From Streptomyces glomeratus (GTDB taxonomy: Bacteria; Actinomycetota; Actinomycetes; Streptomycetales; Streptomycetaceae): a stretch of DNA of 64,000 bases. The notes beneath the pieces are model-generated. The model saw nothing but the letters and a program-made list of their open reading frames with translations. It did not search any database and had not been told where the DNA came from. The stretch spans positions 62,001 through 126,000 of the forward strand of contig NZ_JAKEEB010000004.1 in NCBI RefSeq assembly GCF_021462825.1, given 5' to 3'. Shown here in pieces: positions 55,484 through 63,511 of this stretch; the stretch's first letter is position 1, and every line of letters starts with the position of its first letter. A program made the position numbers and the translations under genes.

Positions 55484-56094
55484 ACAGACGAGGCGGACGC
55501 CCCTGGCTCGCCACCGCGCTGCTGGCGACGCTGCTGGCCGGCTGCGGTATCCGTGCCACGCAGGTGCCGACGGACTTCGGTCCCGCGCCGTCCCGGGTGC
55601 CGTGCGCCCTGTCCGGTTCGGAGCCCTCGACGCAGGCGGGCCGCGGCATACCGGTCCAGGTGTTCCTGCTGTGCGCCTCGCAGCTCGTGCCGGTGGACCG
55701 TTTCGTGCGCATCCCGGACGGCGCCGCCGAGGCGGCGCGCCGGGTGCTGGTCGCGCAGGGGCTGATCGACCAGCTCGCCATGACACCGCCGTCCGCGGAG
55801 AAGCAGGCGGGGTACGCGACGGACGTGCCCGGCGGAATCAAGGTCAGCGGCCCACGCGGCAGGGACGCGGCGGACACGTTCCGGCTGAGCACCCGCCCGG
55901 ACAGCCTCGCCTCGTACGCACTCGCCCAGATCGTCTGCACGTTCGCCGACTCGGAGGCGACCACCGCCGACGACGGCACCGTCGTCCTCGGCGGCCCGGA
56001 CGCACAACCGCTGCGCCGCTACGCGTGCACGGCCGAGGTGCGCTCCCGCCCGGGCACGGTGGCACCGCCGTCGACGGAGGTGTCCGGGGGCTGA
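55480..56094 (+). CDS. Lipoprotein coupled to the AfsQ kinase
   Basis: 204 residues; ATG 55480 overlaps the afsQ2 stop (ATGA). Lipoprotein signal with lipobox LLAGC. The mature domain has three further Cys (VPCAL, LLCAS, IVCTF, with RYACT near the end) and resembles a GerMN-like or sensor-associated fold (VPVDRFVRIPDGAAEAARRVL), with no catalytic motif seen. Coupling to afsQ2 suggests it modulates the kinase signal. In S. coelicolor a lipoprotein gene also lies at this position (from memory). Confidence 0.88.
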   Translation: MNRRGGRPWLATALLATLLAGCGIRATQVPTDFGPAPSRVPCALSGSEPSTQAGRGIPVQVFLLCASQLVPVDRFVRIPDGAAEAARRVLVAQGLIDQLAMTPPSAEKQAGYATDVPGGIKVSGPRGRDAADTFRLSTRPDSLASYALAQIVCTFADSEATTADDGTVVLGGPDAQPLRRYACTAEVRSRPGTVAPPSTEVSGG

Positions 56095-56193
56095 GCCCCG
56101 GGGCGCGCCCACGGCGGCCCGGTCGCCCCGCAGGCGGAGGAGCAAAAAGGCGGAAGGGGAACCGATCCCGCCGGGCGTGACGTCTTGGGGGGC

Positions 56194-56745
56194 GTGCAGC
56201 GTCAAGGCTCAGACGGCGGCAGCGCCGTGATCCGCATCCGTGTGGCCGGGGGTGTCCTCCTCGTCGCGCATCTGGCCCTCGTCGCCTGGATCACGCTGCG
56301 CCCCCTGGACGTTCCCTGGGTGAGGCCCGCCAATCTGCATCCGCTCGCCGGTATCAGAGCCGATCTGGCCCTGGGCTGGCCGGAGGCGGCCCGCCGCATC
56401 GGCAAGGGGCTGGCGCTGCTCGCACCGCTCGGGGTGCTGCTGCCGATGGCGGGCGGCCGGCTCGACGGCTCCCCGCTCGCCTCGCTGGCCCGTGCGGTCG
56501 CCACGGGCACCCTGGTCTCCCTGGGGATCGAGCTGGTGCAGACCGGGGTGCCCGGCCAGGTCGTCGACATCGACTCGATCCTGCTGAACACCGTCGGGGT
56601 GGCGCTGGCCCATGTGCTGGTCGTGCCGACGGCGAGGGCCCTGCTCCGCCGCCGGGCCGAGTCACGGCGACGGGCCGCCCACCCGCGGGAGGAGACGGCT
56701 CAGGGTCGGACCCCGACGATTCCCAGGGTCGGAATAGCTCCTTAG
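56194..56745 (+). CDS. VanZ-like membrane protein
   Basis: 183 residues from GTG 56194; TTG 56185 and GTG 56227 are also possible. Three or four transmembrane helices with the VanZ-type features: LRPLDVPWVRPANLHPL near the N-terminus and GIELVQTGVPGQVVDIDSILLNTVGVALAH in the C-terminal half. The VanZ family is linked in other bacteria to low-level teicoplanin tolerance, but its molecular role is unclear. The tail is basic. Confidence 0.85.
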   Translation: MQRQGSDGGSAVIRIRVAGGVLLVAHLALVAWITLRPLDVPWVRPANLHPLAGIRADLALGWPEAARRIGKGLALLAPLGVLLPMAGGRLDGSPLASLARAVATGTLVSLGIELVQTGVPGQVVDIDSILLNTVGVALAHVLVVPTARALLRRRAESRRRAAHPREETAQGRTPTIPRVGIAP

Positions 56746-56891
56746 AGCGACGCTTCTCCCGCTTCGTCCCCGTAGCGTGGAACACATCGGAGACGTCGAA
56801 GGCATCGACACGGTCGAGGACTTGGGCACCGATCGGACGCCCCGGCAGCCGCCGGGAGCCGTTTCCCGCCACGGTTCGCGAAGGAGTCTCA

Positions 56892-57098
56892 ATGACCGCC
56901 CTTACCCGCCCCACCCACGGACGGATGATCGGCGGAGTGTGCGCAGCGCTGGCACAGCGCTTCGGCACCTCCGCGACCACGATGCGGGTGATCTTCCTGC
57001 TGTCGTGCCTGCTCCCGGGCCCGCAGTTCCTGCTCTACATAGCCTTGTGGATCCTGTTCCCGTCGGAGGACAAGGCCGGGACCCGCACGGCCTGGTGA
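56892..57098 (+). CDS. PspC-domain membrane protein
   Basis: 68 residues from ATG 56892 (AAGGAGTCTC upstream). One PspC domain: RMIGGVCAALAQRFGTSATTMRVIF, a hydrophobic hairpin and LLYIALWILFP. It lacks the extra sensor parts of larger PspC proteins. Members act in phage-shock or envelope-stress sensing. No PspA gene is adjacent. Confidence 0.9.
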   Translation: MTALTRPTHGRMIGGVCAALAQRFGTSATTMRVIFLLSCLLPGPQFLLYIALWILFPSEDKAGTRTAW

Positions 57099-57120
57099 CG
57101 GTCGCACGGTCCGGACGCCG

Positions 57121-57166
57121 GACGCCGATGGGCGCCCCTGTTCGGTCGGGGGCGCCCATCGGCGTC
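57121..57166. terminator. Bidirectional terminator
   Basis: An 18-bp perfect stem (GACGCCGATGGGCGCCCC and its complement) with a 10-nt loop, between the pspC-like gene (+) and the secreted-protein gene (-). Confidence 0.9.
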
Positions 57167-57199
57167 GGGGGCTGAGGCCCCGTCGGGGCCGAGGCCCCG

Positions 57200-57526
57200 T
57201 CAGGTCAGCGGGATGCCGTTCACCGGCACGCCGTGCAGCGGCAGCGTCTTGACGGGCAGCCCGCCGAGCAGACCGCCGACCGGCGCGGCCGGCCCGTCGG
57301 CCGCGGCCTTTCCCACGGCGCCGAGGGCGCGCTGCCCCTGGCCGAGCGCCTCGCCTGCGCCGGGCAGCGCGCCGGCGACGTTGCCCAGCGGCAGCGCCTG
57401 GGTCGCGGTGTCCGGCCCGGCGACGTCCGGCACGGCCGGGGCCGCGCTCGCGACGCCCGCGCCCACGGCGGCGAAGGCGGCACCCAGGGCGGCGACCCCG
57501 AGGGTTTTGGCAGCAGACTGCTTCAT
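57200..57526 (-). CDS. Small secreted protein
   Basis: 108 residues from ATG 57526 (AAGGA upstream). Signal peptide (about 1-31, cleavage near ASA-A), then a Gly/Ala/Leu/Pro-rich mature part with PLGNVAGALPGAGEALGQGQRALG and an end rich in Leu/Val/Gly/Pro. No Cys. It is like the protein at 50903-51304. Upstream frame to 57712 is non-coding. Confidence 0.72.
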   Translation of the reverse strand: MKQSAAKTLGVAALGAAFAAVGAGVASAAPAVPDVAGPDTATQALPLGNVAGALPGAGEALGQGQRALGAVGKAAADGPAAPVGGLLGGLPVKTLPLHGVPVNGIPLT

Positions 57527-57657
57527 GATGAATGCGTCCTTGGATCCGATGACGGGGATATGAGCGGTCCCGAAACCGTAAGCACGCGAATGCGGGCTCC
57601 GCAAACGCCCCGATTCGGCCGGATCCATGTTCCCCGACCGCCGGAAAACGGGACCCG

Positions 57658-58812
57658 TCAGCCCTCGTCGGGCACGGAAGCGCTGGTGGAGGCGGTCTGA
57701 CGGAACAGCCATTCGGACTTCAACTCGGCATATCCGGGCTTGATGACGTCATTGATCATTGCCAGCCGTTCATCGAAAGGAATGAATGCTGACTTCATAG
57801 CATTGACCGAGAACCACTGGAGATCGTCGAGCGTATAACCGAAAGCGTCGACCAGGTGCTCGAATTCCCGGCTCATGCTCGTCCCGGACATCAGACGGTT
57901 GTCCGTGTTCACCGTGGTACGGAAATGCAGCCGCCGCAGCAGCCCGATGGGGTGGTCGGCGTACGAGTCGGCGGCGCCGGTCTGGAGGTTGGAACTGGGG
58001 CACATCTCCAGAGGGATGCGCTTGTCGCGTACGTACGAGGCGAGGCGTCCGAGCTGCACCGAGCCGTCCTCGAGGACTTCGATGTCGTCGATGATGCGCA
58101 CCCCGTGGCCGAGCCGGTCGGCGCCGCACCACTGCAACGCCTGCCAGATGGACGGCAGTCCGAAGGCCTCACCGGCGTGAATGGTGAAGTGGTTGTTCTC
58201 GCGCTTCAGGTACTCGAAGGCGTCGAGGTGCCGGGTGGGCGGGTAACCGGCCTCGGCTCCGGCGATGTCGAAGCCGACCACGCCCAGGTCGCGGTAGCGG
58301 TTGGCCAGTTCGGCGATCTCCAGGGAGCGGGCCGCGTGGCGCATGGCGGTGAGCAGGGCGCCGACGCGGATGCGGTGGCCGTTCGCCTTCGCCCGCCGCT
58401 CGCCCTCCCGGAAGCCCTCGTTGACCGCCTCGACGACCTCCTCGAGGGTCAGCCCGCCCTCCAGATGCTGCTCGGGCGCATAGCGCACCTCCGCGTAGAC
58501 GACCCCGTCCTCGGCGAGGTCCTCGGCACACTCGGCCGCCACCCGCACCAGTGCGTCCCGGGTCTGCATGACCCCGACCGTGTGGGAGAAGGTCTCCAGG
58601 TACCGCTCCAGGGAGCCGGAGTCGGCCGCCTCGCGGAACCAGATGCCGAGCTTGTCCGGGTCCGTGTCGGGCAGGTGGGAGTAGCCCGTCTCCCGGGCGA
58701 GACTGACGATGGTGCCGGGGCGCAGGCCCCCGTCGAGGTGGTCGTGCAGCAGGACCTTGGGCGCCCGGTGGATCTGGTCCCAGCTCGGGGTGTTCTGGTG
58801 CTGGCTCGTCAT
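57658..58812 (-). CDS. add: Adenosine deaminase
   Basis: 384 residues from ATG 58812, which lies 6 nt after a -10. Metal-dependent amidohydrolase with zinc ligands HDHLDGG and the later HAGE (His plus catalytic Glu), GHGVRI, and [10 protein letters not shown] carrying the C-terminal Asp pair. It turns adenosine or deoxyadenosine into inosine forms, the substrates of the phosphorylase at 38742. Its promoter has the shared CTACGCGCGTAG palindrome. Confidence 0.96.
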   Translation of the reverse strand: MTSQHQNTPSWDQIHRAPKVLLHDHLDGGLRPGTIVSLARETGYSHLPDTDPDKLGIWFREAADSGSLERYLETFSHTVGVMQTRDALVRVAAECAEDLAEDGVVYAEVRYAPEQHLEGGLTLEEVVEAVNEGFREGERRAKANGHRIRVGALLTAMRHAARSLEIAELANRYRDLGVVGFDIAGAEAGYPPTRHLDAFEYLKRENNHFTIHAGEAFGLPSIWQALQWCGADRLGHGVRIIDDIEVLEDGSVQLGRLASYVRDKRIPLEMCPSSNLQTGAADSYADHPIGLLRRLHFRTTVNTDNRLMSGTSMSREFEHLVDAFGYTLDDLQWFSVNAMKSAFIPFDERLAMINDVIKPGYAELKSEWLFRQTASTSASVPDEG

Positions 58813-58840
58813 TTCCGCACCATAGCGCCTACGCGCGTAG
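58813..58840 (-). promoter_or_regulatory. Palindromic operator and leaderless promoter of add
   Basis: Read on the - strand: CTACGCGCGTAG (58840-58829), GCGC, then TATGGT as -10 (58824-58819), six bases, ATG 58812. The operator ends 4 bp upstream of the -10. Confidence 0.75.
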
Positions 58841-58925
58841 AGGCCGGGGCAGGGCGAGACGTCGATATGCAAAGGTGACCCTCAGGACGGGTCGCGTACA
58901 CCGTCGCTTCTGACACTGTTCTGTC

Positions 58926-59687
58926 ATGGCACACCAAGCGACGCCGGTGCGCAGGGCCCGGCTGGGAAGGGCGCTCGGCCCGGAGCCGACGACGGTGAGC
59001 GGCGCGGTGCTGCTGCTCCCCGGCGGTGACGAGGTCTCCGCCCGCAGGCCCTCGACCCTGCTCGCGACCGCCTCCGTCCTCGGGCTCGGCCGCCGCCTGG
59101 CCCGGGCCGGCCACGGCGAGGGCCTGGTCACCCACGTGGTGCACTACCGCTACCGGGGCTGGAACGGCAGCGAGGCGCACCCGGCACAGGACGCCGCATG
59201 GGCCGCCGACGAGGTCGTACGACGCCATGGGGACGTGCCGGTGTGTCTCGTCGGCGTGGGCATGGGCGGCCGGGCGGCGCTGCACGCGGCGGGACATCCG
59301 GCCGTCAACTCCGTGCTCGCACTGGCCCCTTGGCTGCCCGAGGAGGACATGGCCGCGTCGCCCGAACCGGTGAAGCAGCTCGCCGGGCGGCGGGTGCTGA
59401 TCGTGCACGGCACGAACGACGAGCGCACGGACCCGGAGCTGTCCTTCCGGCTGGCGGCCCGCGCGAAGAAGACCAACCGCGACATCTGCCGCTTCGAAGT
59501 GCACGCGGACGGGCACGGGTTGCACCAGTACCGCTCCGAAGTGCATGCGCTCGCCGAGGACTTCATGCTGGGCACGCTGTTCGGGCGGCCGTTGTCCCGC
59601 CCGGTGGAGGACGCGCTCGCCGCTCCCCCGCCGCTCGGGCTGCGAATGCCGCTGGCAGCGGGGTTCGGCCGGTCGTTGCGCAGGTGA
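58926..59687 (+). CDS. Alpha/beta-hydrolase-fold protein lacking the nucleophile Ser
   Basis: 253 residues from ATG 58926. An alpha/beta-hydrolase pattern: AVLLLPGGDE (oxyanion loop), then LVGVGMGGRAALHAA, where the nucleophile elbow GxSxG reads GVGMG (GGC codon in place of a Ser codon), the acid loop IVHGTNDERTDP and the His in DGHGLHQY. The other triad members are kept, so a single-base AGC to GGC change could account for the loss. It may be an inactive binder or use other chemistry. No signal peptide. Confidence 0.85.
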   Translation: MAHQATPVRRARLGRALGPEPTTVSGAVLLLPGGDEVSARRPSTLLATASVLGLGRRLARAGHGEGLVTHVVHYRYRGWNGSEAHPAQDAAWAADEVVRRHGDVPVCLVGVGMGGRAALHAAGHPAVNSVLALAPWLPEEDMAASPEPVKQLAGRRVLIVHGTNDERTDPELSFRLAARAKKTNRDICRFEVHADGHGLHQYRSEVHALAEDFMLGTLFGRPLSRPVEDALAAPPPLGLRMPLAAGFGRSLRR

Positions 59688-59702
59688 GAAGCCCGGCACC
59701 GG

Positions 59703-60665
59703 TCATTGGTGCAGCAGCCGCCCCCGCCGCGACAGCAGGAACTTCTTGAAGGCCGCAACCGGCTGCGTGTCCACGTGCCCCGCCAGCCATGCGACGCCGA
59801 TCTCGCGCACCGCCCGCGGCGCCGTGACCGTCAGCTCGACGACCCCCGGCCGCGGCACCGCCGGAGGCGGCAGCAGTGCGACGCCCAGCCCGGCCGCGAC
59901 CAGGCCCCGCAACGTTTCGGCCTCCTCGCCCTCGAAGGCGACGCGCGGTGTGAATCCCGCCTCGCGGCACAGGGCGTCGGTGATCCGGCGCATCCCGTAG
60001 CCGGGTTCCAGGGTCACGAACGTCTCGTCCGCGGCCTCGGCGAGCCGGACGCGCCGGCGGCCCGCCAGCCGGTGGTCGGCGGGGACGACGAGCCGCAGCT
60101 TCTGCTCGTCGACGCGGCGGGCGACCAGATCGGGTGCGTCGGGCACCGGAGAGGTCAGGCACAGGTCCAGTTCCCCGGCGCGCAGCTTCTCGAGCATCGC
60201 CTCGCCGTAGGTCTGGACGAGGCTGAAGCGGACGCGCGGGTGGTCGGCGCGGAAGGCGTGGATGAGGCCGGGCACGGTCTCGGCACCCATCGTGTGCAGA
60301 AAGCCGAAGGCGACCTTGCCGGTGGCCGGGTCGGCGTCCGCGCGCACCTCCTCCGCGGCCCGTTCGATCTCCGCGAGAGCGCGCTCGACGGACGCGAGGA
60401 ACGTCCGGCCGGCGGGGGTGAGGGCGACCGTGCGCCCGCGCCGGGCGAACAGCTCGACGCCCAGGTCCTGTTCGAGGCGGACGAGCGCGCGGGACAGGGT
60501 GGACTGGGGGACCTGCATCTCCTGCGCGGCACGGGTGACATGCTCGGTCCGGGCGACACCCGCGAAGTGCGCCAGGCGCGGCGCGAGCAGCGCGACGATG
60601 TCTACTGCGTCACTTGTGTCACTGGACGATGACAGGCGAGCTGCTGACCTCTGCTGATGCACCAT
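59703..60665 (-). CDS. LysR-family transcriptional regulator
   Basis: 320 residues from ATG 60665. Winged-helix N-terminus (about 22-80; LAHFAGVARTEHVTRAAQEMQVPQSTLSRALVRLE) and a periplasmic-binding-like effector domain (about 105-310; FGFLHTMGAETVPGLI, VALLPPPAV). CATAAT lies 7 nt before the ATG, so the gene is probably leaderless. It is divergent from an MFS transporter 63 bp away, its likely target. Confidence 0.93.
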   Translation of the reverse strand: MVHQQRSAARLSSSSDTSDAVDIVALLAPRLAHFAGVARTEHVTRAAQEMQVPQSTLSRALVRLEQDLGVELFARRGRTVALTPAGRTFLASVERALAEIERAAEEVRADADPATGKVAFGFLHTMGAETVPGLIHAFRADHPRVRFSLVQTYGEAMLEKLRAGELDLCLTSPVPDAPDLVARRVDEQKLRLVVPADHRLAGRRRVRLAEAADETFVTLEPGYGMRRITDALCREAGFTPRVAFEGEEAETLRGLVAAGLGVALLPPPAVPRPGVVELTVTAPRAVREIGVAWLAGHVDTQPVAAFKKFLLSRRGRLLHQ

Positions 60666-60728
60666 GGGAACGATTATGGCGTTTCTGTGCATTGGACGGA
60701 TGAGGAGCGGGGTCCGTACGTTCGAAGC
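60666..60728. promoter_or_regulatory. Overlapping divergent promoters of lysR and MFS genes
   Basis: Only 63 bp separate the two start codons. CATAAT (- strand, 7 nt before ATG 60665) and TACGTT (+ strand, 60717-60722, 6 nt before ATG 60729) are -10 candidates for two leaderless transcripts, so the LysR operator must lie between or over them. Confidence 0.6.
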
Positions 60729-62006
60729 ATGCCTGCTGCTGATACCGGGGCGTCCACCACCGTGGGCGCCGCCTCCGCGACCGCCCCAACCGCCGTCTCC
60801 CGTCTGACCCCGGGAGGCCCCGGCTACCGCCGGATGAGCCTCGCCCTGTTTCTCGCCGGGGTCGCCACCTTCGCCCTCCTCTACTCCACGCAGGCACTGC
60901 TGCCGCTCGTCTCCCGCGACTTCGGGGTGACGGCGAGCGCGGCGAGCTGGACGGTCTCGGGCGCCACGGGCGGACTGGCGCTGTTCGTCCTTCCCATGAG
61001 CGCGCTGTCCGAGCGGTTCGGACGGCGGACGCTGATGACGGCGTCGCTGGCCGTCGCGGTGACGGTCGGGCTGCTGGTCCCCTTCGCCCCGTCGCTCGGT
61101 GCGCTGATCGCGCTGCGCGCCGTCCAGGGCGCGGCGCTGGCCGGTCTGCCCGCGTCGGCGACCGCCTACCTGGCCGAGGAGGTCACCCCCAGGGCCCTGA
61201 TCACGGCGATCGGCCTGTTCGTGGCCGGCAACAGCGTGGGCGGGATGAGCGGCCGGGTCATCACCGGCTGGGTCGCCCAGGAGTGGGGCTGGCGGGTGTC
61301 CCTCGGCACGATCGGGGTGATCGCGGTGGCGTGCGCGGTGGCCTTCCGGCTGCTGCTGCCGGCGCCGCGGCACTTCGTGCCGGGGTCGCTGCGCCCGCGG
61401 GTGCTGGCCGGCACGGTCCGCGACCACCTGGCCGACCCGCTGCTGCGCCGGCTCTACGCGATCGGCGCGCTGTTCATGACGGTGTTCGGCGGCGTCTACA
61501 CCGTGATCGGCTACCGCCTGACGGAGGAGCCGTTCGGGCTGCCGCAGGGCATCATCGGCTCCATCTTCCTGGTGTACCTGGTGGGCACGGTGTCGGCGTC
61601 GACGGCGGGCCGGCTGGTACACCGGCTGGGCCGCCGTGGGGCGCTCTACCTGGCGGCCGGCACCACGACGGCGGGCCTGCTGCTGTCCATGGCGTCCTCC
61701 CTGCCTCCGGTCCTGCTGGGGCTGGTCCTGATCACGGCGGGCTTCTTCGCGGGCCACGCGGTGGCTTCCTCGGCGGTCAGCCACACGGCGAAGCGGGGCC
61801 GCGCCCAGGCGTCCGCGCTGTACCAGTCGTCGTATTACGTCGGGTCCAGCACCGGCAGCACGGTCGGCGCGATGGCGTTCCACGCGGGCGGCTGGTCCGG
61901 GACCGTGGGCATGGGCCTACTGGCGGTCCTCGGCGTCGTGACGATCACCGTGTTCGGGTCCCGCGCGGCCCGTCTCGCCGCCCGACGGGAGCCGGCGGCG
62001 GCGTAG
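60729..62006 (+). CDS. MFS transporter (drug/sugar efflux type)
   Basis: 425 residues from ATG 60729, chosen for its place 6 nt after a -10. About 12 transmembrane helices; MFS signatures SERFGRRTLM between helices 2 and 3 and VHRLGRRGAL at the equivalent place of the second half. Related to YnfM/arabinose-efflux-like permeases that export drugs or metabolites by proton antiport. Controlled by the adjacent LysR gene (inferred). Confidence 0.92.
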   Translation: MPAADTGASTTVGAASATAPTAVSRLTPGGPGYRRMSLALFLAGVATFALLYSTQALLPLVSRDFGVTASAASWTVSGATGGLALFVLPMSALSERFGRRTLMTASLAVAVTVGLLVPFAPSLGALIALRAVQGAALAGLPASATAYLAEEVTPRALITAIGLFVAGNSVGGMSGRVITGWVAQEWGWRVSLGTIGVIAVACAVAFRLLLPAPRHFVPGSLRPRVLAGTVRDHLADPLLRRLYAIGALFMTVFGGVYTVIGYRLTEEPFGLPQGIIGSIFLVYLVGTVSASTAGRLVHRLGRRGALYLAAGTTTAGLLLSMASSLPPVLLGLVLITAGFFAGHAVASSAVSHTAKRGRAQASALYQSSYYVGSSTGSTVGAMAFHAGGWSGTVGMGLLAVLGVVTITVFGSRAARLAARREPAAA

Positions 62007-62019
62007 CGGGGCTCCACCC

Positions 62020-62060
62020 CGTGGGTGGCGCGCCGTACCGCGTGAGTGGCGCGCCGTACC
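62020..62060. repeat. Short tandem repeat, 2 copies of about 20 bp
   Basis: CGTGGGTGGCGCGCCGTACC at 62020-62039 and CGTGAGTGGCGCGCCGTACC at 62041-62060, one mismatch, period 21 bp, just after the MFS stop. Possibly a transcript end structure. Confidence 0.75.
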
Positions 62061-62199
62061 TCCCGGGTTGTGCCGGGCCCTCCCCCCGTGGCCTGCGGGT
62101 TTCCCCGCTGCGGGCGCCGTTGTCAGTGGGCTGCGGTAGCTTCCGAAGTGCTGGGGCGCGAGGGTGCGCGACAGGGACGGCCGCTGGGGTGGGTGGACC

Positions 62200-63216
62200 A
62201 TGGGTGACGGTACGGCGACGGTGGAGGACCTCGACGTCCGGCTGGAGAGGCACAGGACCGAGCTGACGGGATACTGCTACCGCATGCTCGGCTCGTCCTT
62301 CGAGGCCGAGGACGCGGTACAGGACACGATGGTCCGCGCCTGGCGGAGCTACGAGAAGTTCGAGGGCCGCTCCTCACTCCGCTCCTGGCTGTACCGGATC
62401 GCGACGAACGTCTGCCTGGACATGCTGAGCGCGGGCAATCGGCGTGCCCGCCCGATGGATCTGACCGAGTCGACGCCCCTCGCCCGGGCCGCCCTCTCCC
62501 CGCGCCCGGACAGCACCTGGCTGGAGCCGATGCCCGACGCGCGCGTCCTGCCGACGACCGACGACCCGGCGGAGGCGGCCGTCGCCAAGGAGTCGGTCCG
62601 GCTGGCCTTCATGGCGGCCCTGCAGCAGCTGCCCGCCAAGCAGCGGGCGGTGCTCATCCTGCGCGAGGTGCTGGCCTGGCGGGCCGGCGAGGTCGCCGAG
62701 CTGCTCGGCACCTCGGTCGCCTCGGTCAACAGCGCGTTGCAGCGGGCGCGCGCCACGCTGGCGGAGCGGGCGCGCGAGGGCGCCGACGCCGCCGTCTCCG
62801 ACCCTCTGGACGCGGGGCAGCAGCAACTGCTGGAGCGCTATGTGGCGGCCTTCGAGGGGTACGACATGGCGGCGCTGACGGCCCTGCTGCACGAGGACGC
62901 TGTGATGACGATGCCACCGTTCGACCTGTGGCTGCGCGGCACGGTGGACATCACCGGTTTCATGACCACGCTCGGCTCCGCCTGCGCGGGTTCCCGCCTG
63001 GTGCCGGTCGCGGTCAACGGCCTGCCGGGCTTCGCCCAGTACAAGCCGGACCCGGACACCGGCGGCTTCACGGCTTGGGCGGTCCAGGTCCTGGAGACGT
63101 CAGACGGCAGGATCTCCGGGTTCCACTGCTTCCTCGACACCAAGCGCTGGTTCCCGCTGTTCGGCCTGCCCCTCCAGCTCGATGGGGAGGCCGGTCAGAT
63201 CGATCAGCGCGCGTAG
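62200..63216 (+). CDS. ECF sigma factor with SnoaL-like C-terminal domain (SigG/TIGR02960-like)
   Basis: 338 residues from ATG 62200 (GGGTGG upstream). Sigma region 2 (TGYCYRMLGSSFEAEDAVQDT, SWLYRIATNVCLDML) and region 4 (LPAKQRAVLILREVLAW, LLGTSVASVNSALQRA) are followed by a SnoaL-type domain (about 205-330; LLERYVAAFEGYDMAALTALL, HCFLDTKRWFPLF) that replaces a separate anti-sigma factor in related groups. Its last 117 bases are overlapped by the STAS gene on the other strand. Confidence 0.93.
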   Translation: MGDGTATVEDLDVRLERHRTELTGYCYRMLGSSFEAEDAVQDTMVRAWRSYEKFEGRSSLRSWLYRIATNVCLDMLSAGNRRARPMDLTESTPLARAALSPRPDSTWLEPMPDARVLPTTDDPAEAAVAKESVRLAFMAALQQLPAKQRAVLILREVLAWRAGEVAELLGTSVASVNSALQRARATLAERAREGADAAVSDPLDAGQQQLLERYVAAFEGYDMAALTALLHEDAVMTMPPFDLWLRGTVDITGFMTTLGSACAGSRLVPVAVNGLPGFAQYKPDPDTGGFTAWAVQVLETSDGRISGFHCFLDTKRWFPLFGLPLQLDGEAGQIDQRA

Positions 63217-63453
63217 GGCGGGCGCCGGATCACGCAGCCGGATACGGCCCCCGGCCCGCCGGGCGGCCAGCTGCATCCGGGCCAGGGCGTCGACGGTCGA
63301 GAGTGCCGGTGGGCCCAGCCCGGACGCATCGCACACCACGACCTCGGCCCCGCCGGACACCAGCCGCGCCCGCACGTCCTCGCACAGCGCCGCCACCTCG
63401 TGCCGGCCGAGGGAGACCGGCAGGTACAGCACTGTTGGTGTTGTCGCGTCCAC
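63100..63453 (-). CDS. STAS-domain protein
   Basis: 117 residues from GTG 63453 (ATG 63486 would add 11). A STAS fold: VLYLPVSLGRHEVAALCEDV, VVVCDASGLGPPALSTVDALARMQLAARRAGGRIRL. STAS proteins of this type are anti-sigma-factor antagonists, or bind nucleotides. The conserved Ser is near SGLGPPALS. Its C-terminal 39 codons lie antisense to the ECF sigma gene (63100-63216). I recall similar Streptomyces proteins with a matching C-terminus (EGQ.EQREP.LGV.EAVEPGDP), which supports a real gene. Confidence 0.75.
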   Translation of the reverse strand: MDATTPTVLYLPVSLGRHEVAALCEDVRARLVSGGAEVVVCDASGLGPPALSTVDALARMQLAARRAGGRIRLRDPAPALRALIDLTGLPIELEGQAEQREPALGVEEAVEPGDPAV

Positions 63454-63511
63454 GTTCGGTAGACGGCCGTGGCACGCGGAAGTCATCGGGCGGACGAGCG
63501 CGGCGGCGTGG

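Noticed and set aside
60666..61883. N-terminal extension of the LysR frame to 61883
   Set aside because: It lies antisense to the MFS gene and reads as Arg/Gln/His-rich filler; the LysR domain starts at 60665.
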